A stretch of 64,000 nt of DNA from contig NZ_JAJHUO010000013.1 in the NCBI RefSeq assembly GCF_020859565.1, positions 194,663-258,662 on the forward strand. The letters run 5' to 3'. The stretch comes from Saccharothrix luteola (GTDB lineage Bacteria > Actinomycetota > Actinomycetes > Mycobacteriales > Pseudonocardiaceae). This document shows positions 26,201-33,676 of the stretch, one piece after another. The first letter of the stretch is position 1. Each line of letters opens with the position of its first letter. Below the pieces are notes generated by a model that saw only the letters and a list, made by a program, of their open reading frames with translations, made no database searches and was not told where the DNA came from. The position numbers and the translations under genes are program-made.

Positions 26201-29200
26201 CGGTGGCGGTGGCGTGCCGGACCCACCCGTCGGCGGTCTTCGCGTGCACCTCGACGCGTCCGGCCCGGAACGTGGTGCTCAGCGGGACCTCGTCGGCCAG
26301 GGGGAGCAGCGCCTCGAACGCCACGTCACGCACCGCGAGCGGACCCGGCACCACCTGCGCGCCGGCGGCGAGGGCGATCTCCACGTACGCCGCGCCGGGC
26401 AGCACGGCGGTGTCCTGCACCCGGTGGTCGCCCAGCCACGGCAGCGCGGCCAGCCCTACGTCGGCGTGCCACGCGTGCGTGCCGTCGGGCAGTTCGACGT
26501 GGTCGCCGAGCAGCGGGTGCCGGTCCGCCGGACGGGTCGGGGGAGTGGTCCAGTGCGGACGGTGCTCCCAGGGCGCGGTCGGCACGTCGGTGACTCCTCG
26601 GGCGGGCACCAGGCCGTGCAGGTGGAGCGACGCGAGGTTGTCGTGGAAGGTGCGGACGTCGTCGGTGTCCCGGCGCAGCGAGCCGACGAGCGCGAGGGAG
26701 GGCGCGTGCTCGGCGATCGCGGACAGCGCCACGGGATGCGGCGAGACCTCGAGGAACGCGGTGAAGCCGTCCTCGATCGCAGCGGTCACGGCCTGGGTGA
26801 ACCGCACCGGGTGGCGCATGTGCGCGGCCCAGTAGGCGGCGGTGAACGGCGGCGCGTGCCTCGGATCGGCCAGCACGGTCCCGTACAGCGGCACGTCACC
26901 ACGCCGTCCGGCCACCTCGCGCAGGGCCGACGCCAGCTCGTCCAGCACCGGCTCGACGGCGGGGGAGTGGCCGCTGGTGCGCAGCGGCAGCACGCGCGCC
27001 GTCCCGCCGCCCGCCTCGACCCGGGCGACCAGGGCGGCGAGCCGGTCCGCCGGGCCGGACACCGTGCAGCGGCGTGGTGCGGCGTGCACCGCGACCGACA
27101 GCGCCGGGTCGTCCACCTCGTCGGCGGGCAGGTCGACCGCAGCCATCCCGCCGCCGCCCGCCGCGTCGACCACGTCCAGCAGCCGGGCCCTGGTGGTGAT
27201 CACGAGGGCGGCGTCGGCGAGGGACAACGCGCCGCTCACCACCGCCGCGGCGACTTCGCCCGCGGACTGCCCGATCACCGCCGCCGGCCGCAGCCCGCGT
27301 GACTCCCAGAGCCGGGCCAGGGCGACCTGCACGCCGAACAACGCGATCTGGCCGTCGCCCAAGGTGTCCGACGGCGATTCCAGCAACGACCGCACCGAGT
27401 GCGGCGCGATCAGCCGGTCCACCTCGTCCACCGCCGCCGCGAACACCGGTTCCGCGTCGAGCAGCCGACGTCCCATCCCGGCCCAGCCCGAGCCGTACCC
27501 GGAGAACACCCACACGGCGCCGGTGCGACGTTCGGCCCTGCTCACGGGGCGCTCTCCCGAGGCCAACGCGCGCAACCCGGCCACCACCGCGGTCCGGTCG
27601 TGCCCGGCGACCACCGCGGCGTGCGGCTCACGTCCACGACGTCGGGCCAAGGTCGCGCCCACGTCGTGCAGGTCGGCGTGCGTCGTGGCCAGCCACTCGG
27701 CCAACGCCGAGGCGTGCCGCCGCACGCGCCCCTCGGACGTGCCGGACACCACCAGGAACGCGGGGCCGTCGGGCCGGTCGGCGTGGTCGGTCGCGGGCGC
27801 CTCCTCCAGCACCACGTGCGCGTTCGTGCCGCCGAACCCGAACGACGACACACCCGCCGTGATCCGGCCCGAGTACCGCGGCCACGGCGTCGGCTCGGTC
27901 ACCACGCGCAAGCCGGTGAAGTCGATGTGCGGGTTGGGCGCGCGGAAGTGCAGGCTCGGCGGGATCTCGCCGTGCCGTACCGCCAGCACCGCCTTCACCA
28001 GCCCGATGACACCGGCGGCCGACTCGGCGTGGCCGAAGTTCGACTTCGCCGACCCGAGCAGCAACGGCCCGTTGTCGCGGGCAGCCTCGTCCTGGCCGAG
28101 CACCTCGCGCAGCGCGCCCACCTCGATCGGGTCGCCGAGCAGCGTCCCGGTGCCGTGCGCCTCCACGTAGTCCACCCGGGACGGGTCGACGCCCGCGTCC
28201 GCGTAGACCCGGCGCAGCAGATCGGCCTGCGCCCGCGGGTTCGGCGCCATCAGCCCGTTCGAGCGCCCGTCGGAGTTCACGCCGCTGCCCCGGATCACCG
28301 CGAGCACCCGGTCGCCGTCCCGTCTCGCGTCCGACAGGCGCTTGAGCACGACCGCGGCACAGCCCTCGGCCCGGGCGATACCGTCGGCGGCGGCGTCGAA
28401 CGGCTTGCAGCGCCCGTCGGCCGACAGCAGGCCCGCCCGGTGGAATGTGAGCGTGACGGCCGGCCCGAGCAGCAGGTTCACCCCCGCGACCACGGCGGCG
28501 TCCGTCTCGCCCGCGCGCAGGCTCTGGCACGCGTGGTGCACGGCGACCAGCGACGACGAGCACGCCGTGTCCACCGCCAGGCTCGGCCCGCGCAGGTCCA
28601 GCAGGTACGACAGCCGGTTCGCGGCGATGCTCAACGCGCCGCCGGTCGCCGTCCAGGGCTCCACCCGGCTCAGGTCCGCCGCGCTCGCCGTGCCGTACTC
28701 GCCGGTGGAGATGCCGACGAACACGCCGGTCCGGCTGCCGCGCAACGTGTCCGGCGCGATGCCCGCGTGGTGCAGCGCCTCCCACGACACCTCCAGCACC
28801 AGTCGTTGCTGCGGGTCCATCAACGCGGCCTCGTGCGGCGCGATGCCGAAGAACTCGGCGTCGAAACCCCTGATGTCGGGCAGGAAGCCGCCGAACCGGG
28901 GCGTGCCGTCGGGCAGGCCGGGCCACCGGTCCGGCGGCGCGGGCGTGACCGCGTCACCGCCCGAGCGCAGGAAGTCCCACAGCCGGTCGGGGCCGTCGAC
29001 GCCGCCGGGCAGTCGGCAGCCGACGCCGACCACCGCGATGCCCTCGTCCACGGGACGGTCGGGCCCCGTGTCCGGCGTGGTCTCGTGCCCGGCCAGGTGG
29101 CGCGCCAGGCGGGCGATGGTGGGGTGCTGGTAGAGCACGGTCGGGGGCAGCGGCACGTCCAGGAACTCGCCCAACGCGCCCGCGAGCACGACGGCGTCAC

Positions 29201-29333
29201 GTGAGGACAGGCCGAGTTCGGCCAAGGGCTGGTCGACGTCCACCTCGCCCTCGGCGAGGTCGGCGAGTTCCGCGACGCCGCGCACCAACCACGCGCGGAG
29301 TTCCGCTTCCGCGGGCGTGTCGAAGCCGGTCAT
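23238..29333 (-). CDS. Type I polyketide synthase, FAAL-loaded single module with thioesterase
   Basis: The 2031-aa protein reads ACP (residues 1-85, Ser44 in GLSSRDAV), KS (97-510, Cys258 in DTACSSS, HGTGT and KSNFGHAE present), AT (~608-900, Ser690 in GQSAGE), DH (~938-1200, His970 and Asp1116), KR (~1365-1600, GGLGALG, Ser1500/Tyr1514/Asn1518), ACP (~1618-1685, Ser1644 in LGLDSL), a second carrier-like domain (~1695-1765) and TE (~1778-2031, Ser1843 in GWSFGG). No ER is present. The N-terminal ACP next to a divergent fatty-acyl-AMP ligase gene implies loading with a fatty acid, one extension with keto-reduction and dehydration, then release by TE. The AT specificity motif reads TSGHS instead of HAFH or YASH, so the extender is unclear. 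ATG 29333 follows AAAGGTGA. Confidence 0.93.
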   Translation of the reverse strand: MTGFDTPAEAELRAWLVRGVAELADLAEGEVDVDQPLAELGLSSRDAVVLAGALGEFLDVPLPPTVLYQHPTIARLARHLAGHETTPDTGPDRPVDEGIAVVGVGCRLPGGVDGPDRLWDFLRSGGDAVTPAPPDRWPGLPDGTPRFGGFLPDIRGFDAEFFGIAPHEAALMDPQQRLVLEVSWEALHHAGIAPDTLRGSRTGVFVGISTGEYGTASAADLSRVEPWTATGGALSIAANRLSYLLDLRGPSLAVDTACSSSLVAVHHACQSLRAGETDAAVVAGVNLLLGPAVTLTFHRAGLLSADGRCKPFDAAADGIARAEGCAAVVLKRLSDARRDGDRVLAVIRGSGVNSDGRSNGLMAPNPRAQADLLRRVYADAGVDPSRVDYVEAHGTGTLLGDPIEVGALREVLGQDEAARDNGPLLLGSAKSNFGHAESAAGVIGLVKAVLAVRHGEIPPSLHFRAPNPHIDFTGLRVVTEPTPWPRYSGRITAGVSSFGFGGTNAHVVLEEAPATDHADRPDGPAFLVVSGTSEGRVRRHASALAEWLATTHADLHDVGATLARRRGREPHAAVVAGHDRTAVVAGLRALASGERPVSRAERRTGAVWVFSGYGSGWAGMGRRLLDAEPVFAAAVDEVDRLIAPHSVRSLLESPSDTLGDGQIALFGVQVALARLWESRGLRPAAVIGQSAGEVAAAVVSGALSLADAALVITTRARLLDVVDAAGGGGMAAVDLPADEVDDPALSVAVHAAPRRCTVSGPADRLAALVARVEAGGGTARVLPLRTSGHSPAVEPVLDELASALREVAGRRGDVPLYGTVLADPRHAPPFTAAYWAAHMRHPVRFTQAVTAAIEDGFTAFLEVSPHPVALSAIAEHAPSLALVGSLRRDTDDVRTFHDNLASLHLHGLVPARGVTDVPTAPWEHRPHWTTPPTRPADRHPLLGDHVELPDGTHAWHADVGLAALPWLGDHRVQDTAVLPGAAYVEIALAAGAQVVPGPLAVRDVAFEALLPLADEVPLSTTFRAGRVEVHAKTADGWVRHATATVVPGEERGAPPPVRSGLEPVALYERLAEVGMNYGPAFRGVRSALAGAGAASCLVDRPDGPDRMLRLPPTLLDSCLHALAAAALDLAAGGPYLPVGIGAVRLHGDPRRAHRCEAVVRESGGGELTGSVWLHDDAGTLLVEVVDVRVRPASVALPGPALEIGWERHDLPAVEDASRTWLLLADSPTLARVLIDAGQHVTTDPSAAADGIVFVPGGLEQDLARLSALAHDARRLWIVTRDAACVLDGEAGVPEQAALRGAVRVLAFERPQLRATIVDVDDVAVLPRELLADRADDEVAWRGGVRYAARLRRAEVDVPATGSVVDSGAYLITGGLGALGLVMARWLAERGAARIVLCGRREPSPDARAEVAKLRALGADVVVVTGDVAEPGVAERAVTAAVDGGSRLCGVVHAAGVLADAPFDRLDPADVRRVLRPKVDGALRLHEATAGCRLDWFVVFSSAAALLGSPGQAAYAVANAWLDGFARWRRASGLPATTIDFGAWSRVGLARDNDNPLLRPISPAEGVQAVEALLLSGRVATGVVRFDRRRVVELFPGLAHRPFFESFLQPSSDVPAADRLSAIVARVMGGAPDPSLPLTSLGLDSLMAMRLRNAVEHDLGVELPVPLLLRGASLRDVERHLSGVERGASTRVEPRDPTERWLFGLWAEVLGRRDFGVRDDFFALGGSRERLLALVRRRVAADDSLFTSPTVEAMAERLRAAFEDAGGPVRVLRAGGSRRPVHLFHPAGGPTSVYEPLVGLLEDRPCYGYERIDEVPDIPAKAARYVELVRSVQPSGPYVLGGWSFGGCLAHEVACLLLDEGAEVELVVMIDTVRPLPAPEVSPADLVRHRFARYVQHVEEVYGASVELPWESLSASDDVGQIDAVLAAVADLGISPGALRHQRTSYLDARAAERFTPRHYPGRVVFYRATDRETLTTVLDPRYLRRQDDDDLGWADACGVLEVVPVPGDHLSMVDLPHVSVVARHLSEVLDA

Positions 29334-29619
29334 GAGTCACCTTTCATACGATTTCCACAAAAACGCCTCGACGTATTTGTGAGGCGGTGGACGACACGTC
29401 CGTGATCCGGGTGTCTGCGGCGTGCGAACGATCGTGGCCTGGTCGAACGCCGGTGAACAATAGGCTGATCGGGTCAATGACCGGTCGCGGGAAGTAGTCG
29501 TTGACAGTTCTTCTACTCGTCGGTAGCTTCTGCGCCCGGCGTGCTGGAAATCACTTCGGCAAAAGTTGTGACGACCGCACAAAACCTATTTCGGGATTTT
29601 GTCAGAGGAGAGGGTGTTC
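29334..29619. other. Divergent promoter region between PKS and FAAL genes
   Basis: This 286-bp spacer is clearly more AT-rich than its surroundings, as expected for a divergent promoter region. One sigma70-like promoter pointing right is listed separately. For the leftward PKS I see its AAAGGTGA ribosome site but no convincing -35/-10 pair. Confidence 0.6.
29501..29529 (+). promoter_or_regulatory. Sigma70-type promoter for the FAAL gene
   Basis: TTGACA (29501-29506), a 17-base spacer, then TAGCTT (29524-29529), about 90 bp upstream of the FAAL start. The -35 box is a perfect consensus match. Confidence 0.7.
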
Positions 29620-31275
29620 ATGACGGTCACCGCGACCACCACCGGCACGGTCGTGGACGCCGTGCTGCGCTGGGCCCGCGACCGGCCCGGCCGCACCGCC
29701 TTCACGTTCCTCGACCACGAGGCGGACCCGCGCGGCGTGCCGGTCTCGATCACCTGGGCCGAGCTGGACGCACGGGCCCGCGGCGTGGCCGCCGAGCTGC
29801 GGCGCCGGTGCGCGCCAGGCGACCGCGCGCTGCTGTTGCTGCCCCAAGGGCTGGACTACGTGGTGGCGTTCGTCGCCTGCCTGTACGCCGACGTGCTCGC
29901 CGTGCCGTTGTTCCCGATCACCGGCGACGGCCACCGCGAACGCCTCGACGGCATCCTGCGCGACTGCGCGCCGACCGTCGCGCTCACCGACGCGCCCGCC
30001 GCGCTCGACCTGGACGTGGTGGTGGTCGGCAGCGTGCCGCCGTCCGCCGAACCACCCGTGCGACGGCTCGGCGGGCCCGCCTACCTGCAGTACACGTCGG
30101 GCTCCACGCGGGCACCGGCCGGTGTGGTGGTGACCGACCGGAACCTCCGGGTCAACGTGCGCCAGGCGCTCACCGCCTACCGCCTGGTCGACGTGGTGGC
30201 GTCGCCGGTGAGCTGGCTGCCGCTGTTCCACGACATGGGGTTGGTGCTCGGCGTCGGCGTGGCGTTGGTGACCGGTGTCGAGGCGGTGCTGATGGACCCG
30301 TCGGCGTTCCTCTACCGGCCTTCGCGGTGGCTGCGGGCCATGCACGGGCGGCGCAACGTCCTCAGCGCCGCGCCCAACTTCGCCTACGACCTGTGCGTGC
30401 GGCGGGTGTCGGCGGCCGAACGGTCCGGGTTGGACCTGAGCGGCGCGGTGGCGCTGATCAACGGCAGCGAACCGGTGCACGCTGCGACGGTGGCCCGGTT
30501 CCAGGAGGCGTTCGGGCCGTGCGGGCTGCGGCCGGACGCCCAGCGCCCCTCGTACGGCCTGGCCGAGGCGACGGTGTTCGTGACCGCCGCCGCCCGGCCG
30601 ACGACCACCGGGTTCGACCGCGCCGCGCTCGCCCGAGGACGCGCGGTCCGCCAGGACGACCCGGAGCGGGCGAGCGTGCTGGTCGGCTGCGGCGGCGCGG
30701 TCGACCAGCACCTCGCGATCGTGGACCCGGTGACGGGGGAGCGGGTCGACGGCGACCGGGTGGGCGAGATCTGGGTGTGCGGGGAGAACGTCTCGCCCGG
30801 CTATTGGTCCGGTGGGGAGGGCTTCGGCGCCCGGCTGCCGGGTTCGCCGCCGGGACCTTGGCTGCGCACCGGTGACCTGGGCGTGCTGCACGACGGCCAG
30901 CTGTACGTGGTCGGCCGGATCAAGGACCTGATCGTCATCGACGGCCGCAACCACTACCCGCAGGACGTGGAGGCGGTGGTGGAGGGGGCCGACGACGTGA
31001 TCCGGCGCGGTCACGTGGCGGCGTTCGCGGTGCCCTCGGTCGACGGCGAGGCGATGGTGGTGGTCGCCGAGCGGTCCTCGAAGGTGCCGCGCGCGGCCGT
31101 CGACCAGTCCCGCGTCCGCGCCCGCGTGCGCGCCGCCGTGTCCCGACATCACGACGTGCGGGTGCTGGACGTGCTCGTGGTCGAACCGGGCTCGGTGCCC
31201 AAGACGTCCAGCGGGAAGCTCTCGCGCACCGCCTGCCGCGACCGCTACCTCGCCGGCCTGCTGCCCACCTCGTGA
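29620..31275 (+). CDS. Fatty-acyl-AMP ligase (FAAL)
   Basis: ATG 29620 follows GAGGAGAGGG. The 551-aa product has the adenylation motifs 'YTSGSTRAPAGVV', 'SWLPLFHDMGLV', 'NGSEPVHAATVARF', 'SYGLAEAT', 'RTGDLG' and the C-terminal 'KTSSGKLSRTA' lysine motif. 'WLPLFHDMGL' and 'NGSEPV' are hallmarks of the FAAL clade (FadD32-like), which makes acyl-AMP and loads it onto an ACP rather than onto CoA. The divergent PKS begins with an ACP whose GLSSRDAV motif is typical of FAAL-partnered carriers. I infer that this enzyme primes that PKS. Confidence 0.93.
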   Translation: MTVTATTTGTVVDAVLRWARDRPGRTAFTFLDHEADPRGVPVSITWAELDARARGVAAELRRRCAPGDRALLLLPQGLDYVVAFVACLYADVLAVPLFPITGDGHRERLDGILRDCAPTVALTDAPAALDLDVVVVGSVPPSAEPPVRRLGGPAYLQYTSGSTRAPAGVVVTDRNLRVNVRQALTAYRLVDVVASPVSWLPLFHDMGLVLGVGVALVTGVEAVLMDPSAFLYRPSRWLRAMHGRRNVLSAAPNFAYDLCVRRVSAAERSGLDLSGAVALINGSEPVHAATVARFQEAFGPCGLRPDAQRPSYGLAEATVFVTAAARPTTTGFDRAALARGRAVRQDDPERASVLVGCGGAVDQHLAIVDPVTGERVDGDRVGEIWVCGENVSPGYWSGGEGFGARLPGSPPGPWLRTGDLGVLHDGQLYVVGRIKDLIVIDGRNHYPQDVEAVVEGADDVIRRGHVAAFAVPSVDGEAMVVVAERSSKVPRAAVDQSRVRARVRAAVSRHHDVRVLDVLVVEPGSVPKTSSGKLSRTACRDRYLAGLLPTS

Positions 31276-31293
31276 CCGCCCACCTCGTGACCG
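31264..31293 (+). repeat. 15-bp tandem duplication across the FAAL stop codon
   Basis: The 15-base unit CCCACCTCGTGACCG occurs twice in direct succession (31264-31278 and 31279-31293). The first copy encodes the last two codons and the stop of the FAAL gene; the second repeats the stop in frame. Confidence 0.7.
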
Positions 31294-31310
31294 CAGGCCC
31301 GGACGCGTCG

Positions 31311-31355
31311 CGGAGGTCCCCGCCCAGGGGGACCCCTGTTCTCGATCTTACCGAC
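31311..31355 (+). repeat. Intergenic hairpin repeat element, copy 2 (terminator-like)
   Basis: GGTCCCC (31315-31321) and GGGGACC (31328-31334) form a perfect 7-bp stem, followed by CTGTTCTCGATCTTACC. The stem plus the following T-containing sequence resembles a terminator for the FAAL gene. The same sequence, including the part beyond the stem, is found at 14182-14216 on the other strand. Confidence 0.6.
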
Positions 31356-31381
31356 GAGGTCCGACAATTTCGGGAGAAGTC

Positions 31382-32329
31382 ATGTCGCGCGTGCTGTTGC
31401 CCGCCCTGTCCGCCCTGGTCCTGATGGTCGTTCCCGCGCAGGCCACACCCGTCGCGGCCGATGACGGGGCAGTAGTCGTCGGCGAGCGGTGGCTCGACGC
31501 CCGCACCGTCGACCTCACGGTGTCCTCGCCCGCGATCGGCGGCCACGTTCCCGTCCGCCTGCTCACCCCACCGGGCTGGTCGCCTACCGCGTCCAGGACC
31601 TGGCCGGTCCTCTACCTGCTCCAGGGTGTCGGCGACGACTACACCTCGTGGACCAGGGAAACCGACGTCGAGGAGCTCAGCGCGTCGAGCGACGTCCTGG
31701 TCGTCATGCCCGACGCCGGACGCGCCGGCTGGTACACCGACTGGTGGAACGGCGGACGCGGCGGCACGCCCAGGTGGGAGACGTTCCACACCGGGGAACT
31801 GCCGCAACTCGTCGAGCGGAACTACCGGGGCGGCACGGCGCGCGCCGTCGCGGGGCTGTCGGCGGGAGGCACGGGCGCGTTCGGGTACGCGGCCAAGCAC
31901 CCCGGCATGTTCCGGGCCGCCGCCTCCTACAGCGGTCTGCTGTCCACGCAGTTCATCGGCGTCCCCCAGTTCATCTACACCACCGTGCTGCGGGAAGGCC
32001 TCGACCCGTACGGGCCGTGGGGCCGCGAAACCCTCGTGCCCGATGTCTGGGCGGCGCACAACCCCAGGCAGCTCGCGGCGAACCTGCGCGGCATGTCCCT
32101 CTACATGTCCTACGGCAACGGCTTCAAAGGCGCGCTGGACACGGACTGGTGGTCCTACGACGCGTTCGAGACGATCGTGGGCACCACGTCGCCGGACTTC
32201 GTGGGCCGGATGCGGTCGCTGGGCATCCCGATCACGGTCAACGCCTACGGCGGCGGCACGCACACCTGGAAGTACTGGCAACGCGAGCTGCGGGCGTCCT
32301 GGCCGGTGCTGATGGCCGCGCTCGCGTGA
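31382..32329 (+). CDS. Secreted antigen-85-like esterase/acyltransferase
   Basis: ATG 31382 follows GGAGAAG. The 315-aa precursor has a signal peptide and an esterase-D/antigen-85 alpha/beta-hydrolase domain. Matches include 'LYLLQGVGDDYTSW', 'VVMPDAGRAGWYTDWW', 'WETFHTGELPQLVERNY', the nucleophile elbow GLSAGG with Ser160, and 'GGGTHTWKYWQREL' with the catalytic His. These segments parallel mycobacterial mycolyltransferases block for block. Such proteins also occur in actinomycetes without mycolic acids, where their acyl substrates are unknown. Its place after FAAL, and its GTGA overlap with an exporter gene, suggest that it may transfer or cleave the PKS-derived acyl chain outside the cell (inference). 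Confidence 0.88.
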   Translation: MSRVLLPALSALVLMVVPAQATPVAADDGAVVVGERWLDARTVDLTVSSPAIGGHVPVRLLTPPGWSPTASRTWPVLYLLQGVGDDYTSWTRETDVEELSASSDVLVVMPDAGRAGWYTDWWNGGRGGTPRWETFHTGELPQLVERNYRGGTARAVAGLSAGGTGAFGYAAKHPGMFRAAASYSGLLSTQFIGVPQFIYTTVLREGLDPYGPWGRETLVPDVWAAHNPRQLAANLRGMSLYMSYGNGFKGALDTDWWSYDAFETIVGTTSPDFVGRMRSLGIPITVNAYGGGTHTWKYWQRELRASWPVLMAALA

Positions 32330-33654
32330 CGCGCGTCGTGCTGGTGGCCTGCTTCGCGGCCTTCGTCACGGCGCTGGACAACAGCGTCCTGATGGTCGCC
32401 CTGCCGACCATCGGCCGCGACCTCGGCCTGTCCACCACCGACCTGCAGTGGGCCGTGGTCACCTACATGCTGGTGTTCGCGAGCCTCATGCCGGCGGCGG
32501 GCGCGGTGGGGGACCGGTTCGGGCACCGCCGGGTGCTGCTGGTCGGGCTGCTCGGGTTCGCCGCCGCGTCGCTGGGCTGCGGCACGTCGGACGTCGGCTG
32601 GGAGTTGGCGCTGTGGCGGGCGGCCCAAGGTGCGTCGGCGGCGGCGATCGTGCCGACCGGGCTGGCCGTGCTGCGGACCGACCTGGACGCCGCCCGGCGC
32701 CGGACGGGGATCGCGGCGTGGACGGCCGCGCTGGCCGTGGCGCTCGCGGTCGGGCCCGCGCTCGGCGGCCTGCTCAGCGAGGCGGCGCACTGGCGGTGGA
32801 TCTTCCTCGGCAACGTCCCGGCGTGCGTGGCGGTGGCCGCCTTCGCCGCCCTGGCCCTGCCGTCACGGCGGATCACCCGACCGACACCGCTGCCGATCCG
32901 GTCGACGGCGGCCTTGACCGCAGCCGTCTTCACCGTGACCGCGACCGTGCTGAGCGTCGGCGGCGACGGTCCGGTGGCGGCGTTGGCCGCGTTGTCCGGC
33001 GCGGCGTGCCTGGCGTTCGTGGCGGCGGAGCGGTCGGCCGCGCGCCCGTTGTTCCCGGCGGGCCTGGTCCGGCCGGTGTTCGTCGGCGGCACGGTCGCGC
33101 AGGCGTTGTGGGGGCTTGCGGTCAGCGGCGTGCTGTTCGTGCTGCCGCTGCACCTGCACCGCGCCGAGGGCCTCACCCCGTTGGCCACCGGCCTGTTCTT
33201 CGTGCCCGCCGCGGTGGCCGTGATCGCGGGCGCGCCGGTCGTGCCCCTCTTGGTGCCCCGGCTCGGGCCGTGGCGGACGGCGGCGTGCGGGCTCGGCGCG
33301 GTGACGGCCGGGCTCGTGGCGATGCCCTTCGCGTGTCCGCCGGCAATGCTCGCGTGCCTGGTGGTGATCGGTTTCGGCTCGGCGTTGACGACCCCGTTGA
33401 CCACCGTGGTGCTGGATGCCGCCGACGAGCGGTTCGCCGGGGTCGCTTCGGCCACCGTCACCGCGAGCCGTGAGCTGGCGGGCGGTCTCGGCGTGGCGGT
33501 CATCGGGCTGGCGTTCACCGCGGCCGGGCTCTTCGCGGCGCTCGTGGTCGCCGCCGGCGTGGTGGCGGTGGGGCTGGGGATCGCGATCACCTTGGACCTG
33601 GCCGCGCGCACGCGGTCGGTCAGCCGTCCGGCCGGTTCGCGCAACGGGAGGTAG
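32326..33654 (+). CDS. MFS drug exporter, DHA2-like
   Basis: GTG 32326 overlaps the stop of the esterase gene. The 442-aa product has about 12-14 membrane helices. It shows the DHA2 antiporter start 'ALDNSVLMVALPTIGRDLGL', the MFS loop 'GDRFGHRRVLL' and motif C 'GPALGGLLSEAAHWRWIFLGN'. It is likely to export a small molecule, perhaps the acyl product of the adjacent PKS/FAAL pair. Overlap with the antigen-85-like gene implies joint translation. Confidence 0.9.
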   Translation: MTRVVLVACFAAFVTALDNSVLMVALPTIGRDLGLSTTDLQWAVVTYMLVFASLMPAAGAVGDRFGHRRVLLVGLLGFAAASLGCGTSDVGWELALWRAAQGASAAAIVPTGLAVLRTDLDAARRRTGIAAWTAALAVALAVGPALGGLLSEAAHWRWIFLGNVPACVAVAAFAALALPSRRITRPTPLPIRSTAALTAAVFTVTATVLSVGGDGPVAALAALSGAACLAFVAAERSAARPLFPAGLVRPVFVGGTVAQALWGLAVSGVLFVLPLHLHRAEGLTPLATGLFFVPAAVAVIAGAPVVPLLVPRLGPWRTAACGLGAVTAGLVAMPFACPPAMLACLVVIGFGSALTTPLTTVVLDAADERFAGVASATVTASRELAGGLGVAVIGLAFTAAGLFAALVVAAGVVAVGLGIAITLDLAARTRSVSRPAGSRNGR

Positions 33655-33676
33655 TCGTCGGTGCGAAGATCGGCAC

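Noticed and set aside
23133..27302. A 1389-codon open frame on the plus strand
   Set aside because: Low-complexity Arg/Pro/His-rich translation antisense to the PKS, whose conserved domains are unambiguous.
29620..33654. Complete mycolic-acid locus
   Set aside because: Only the logic is similar. No acyl-CoA carboxylase, mycolate reductase or arabinogalactan genes are present, and the PKS has DH and KR domains absent from Pks13.
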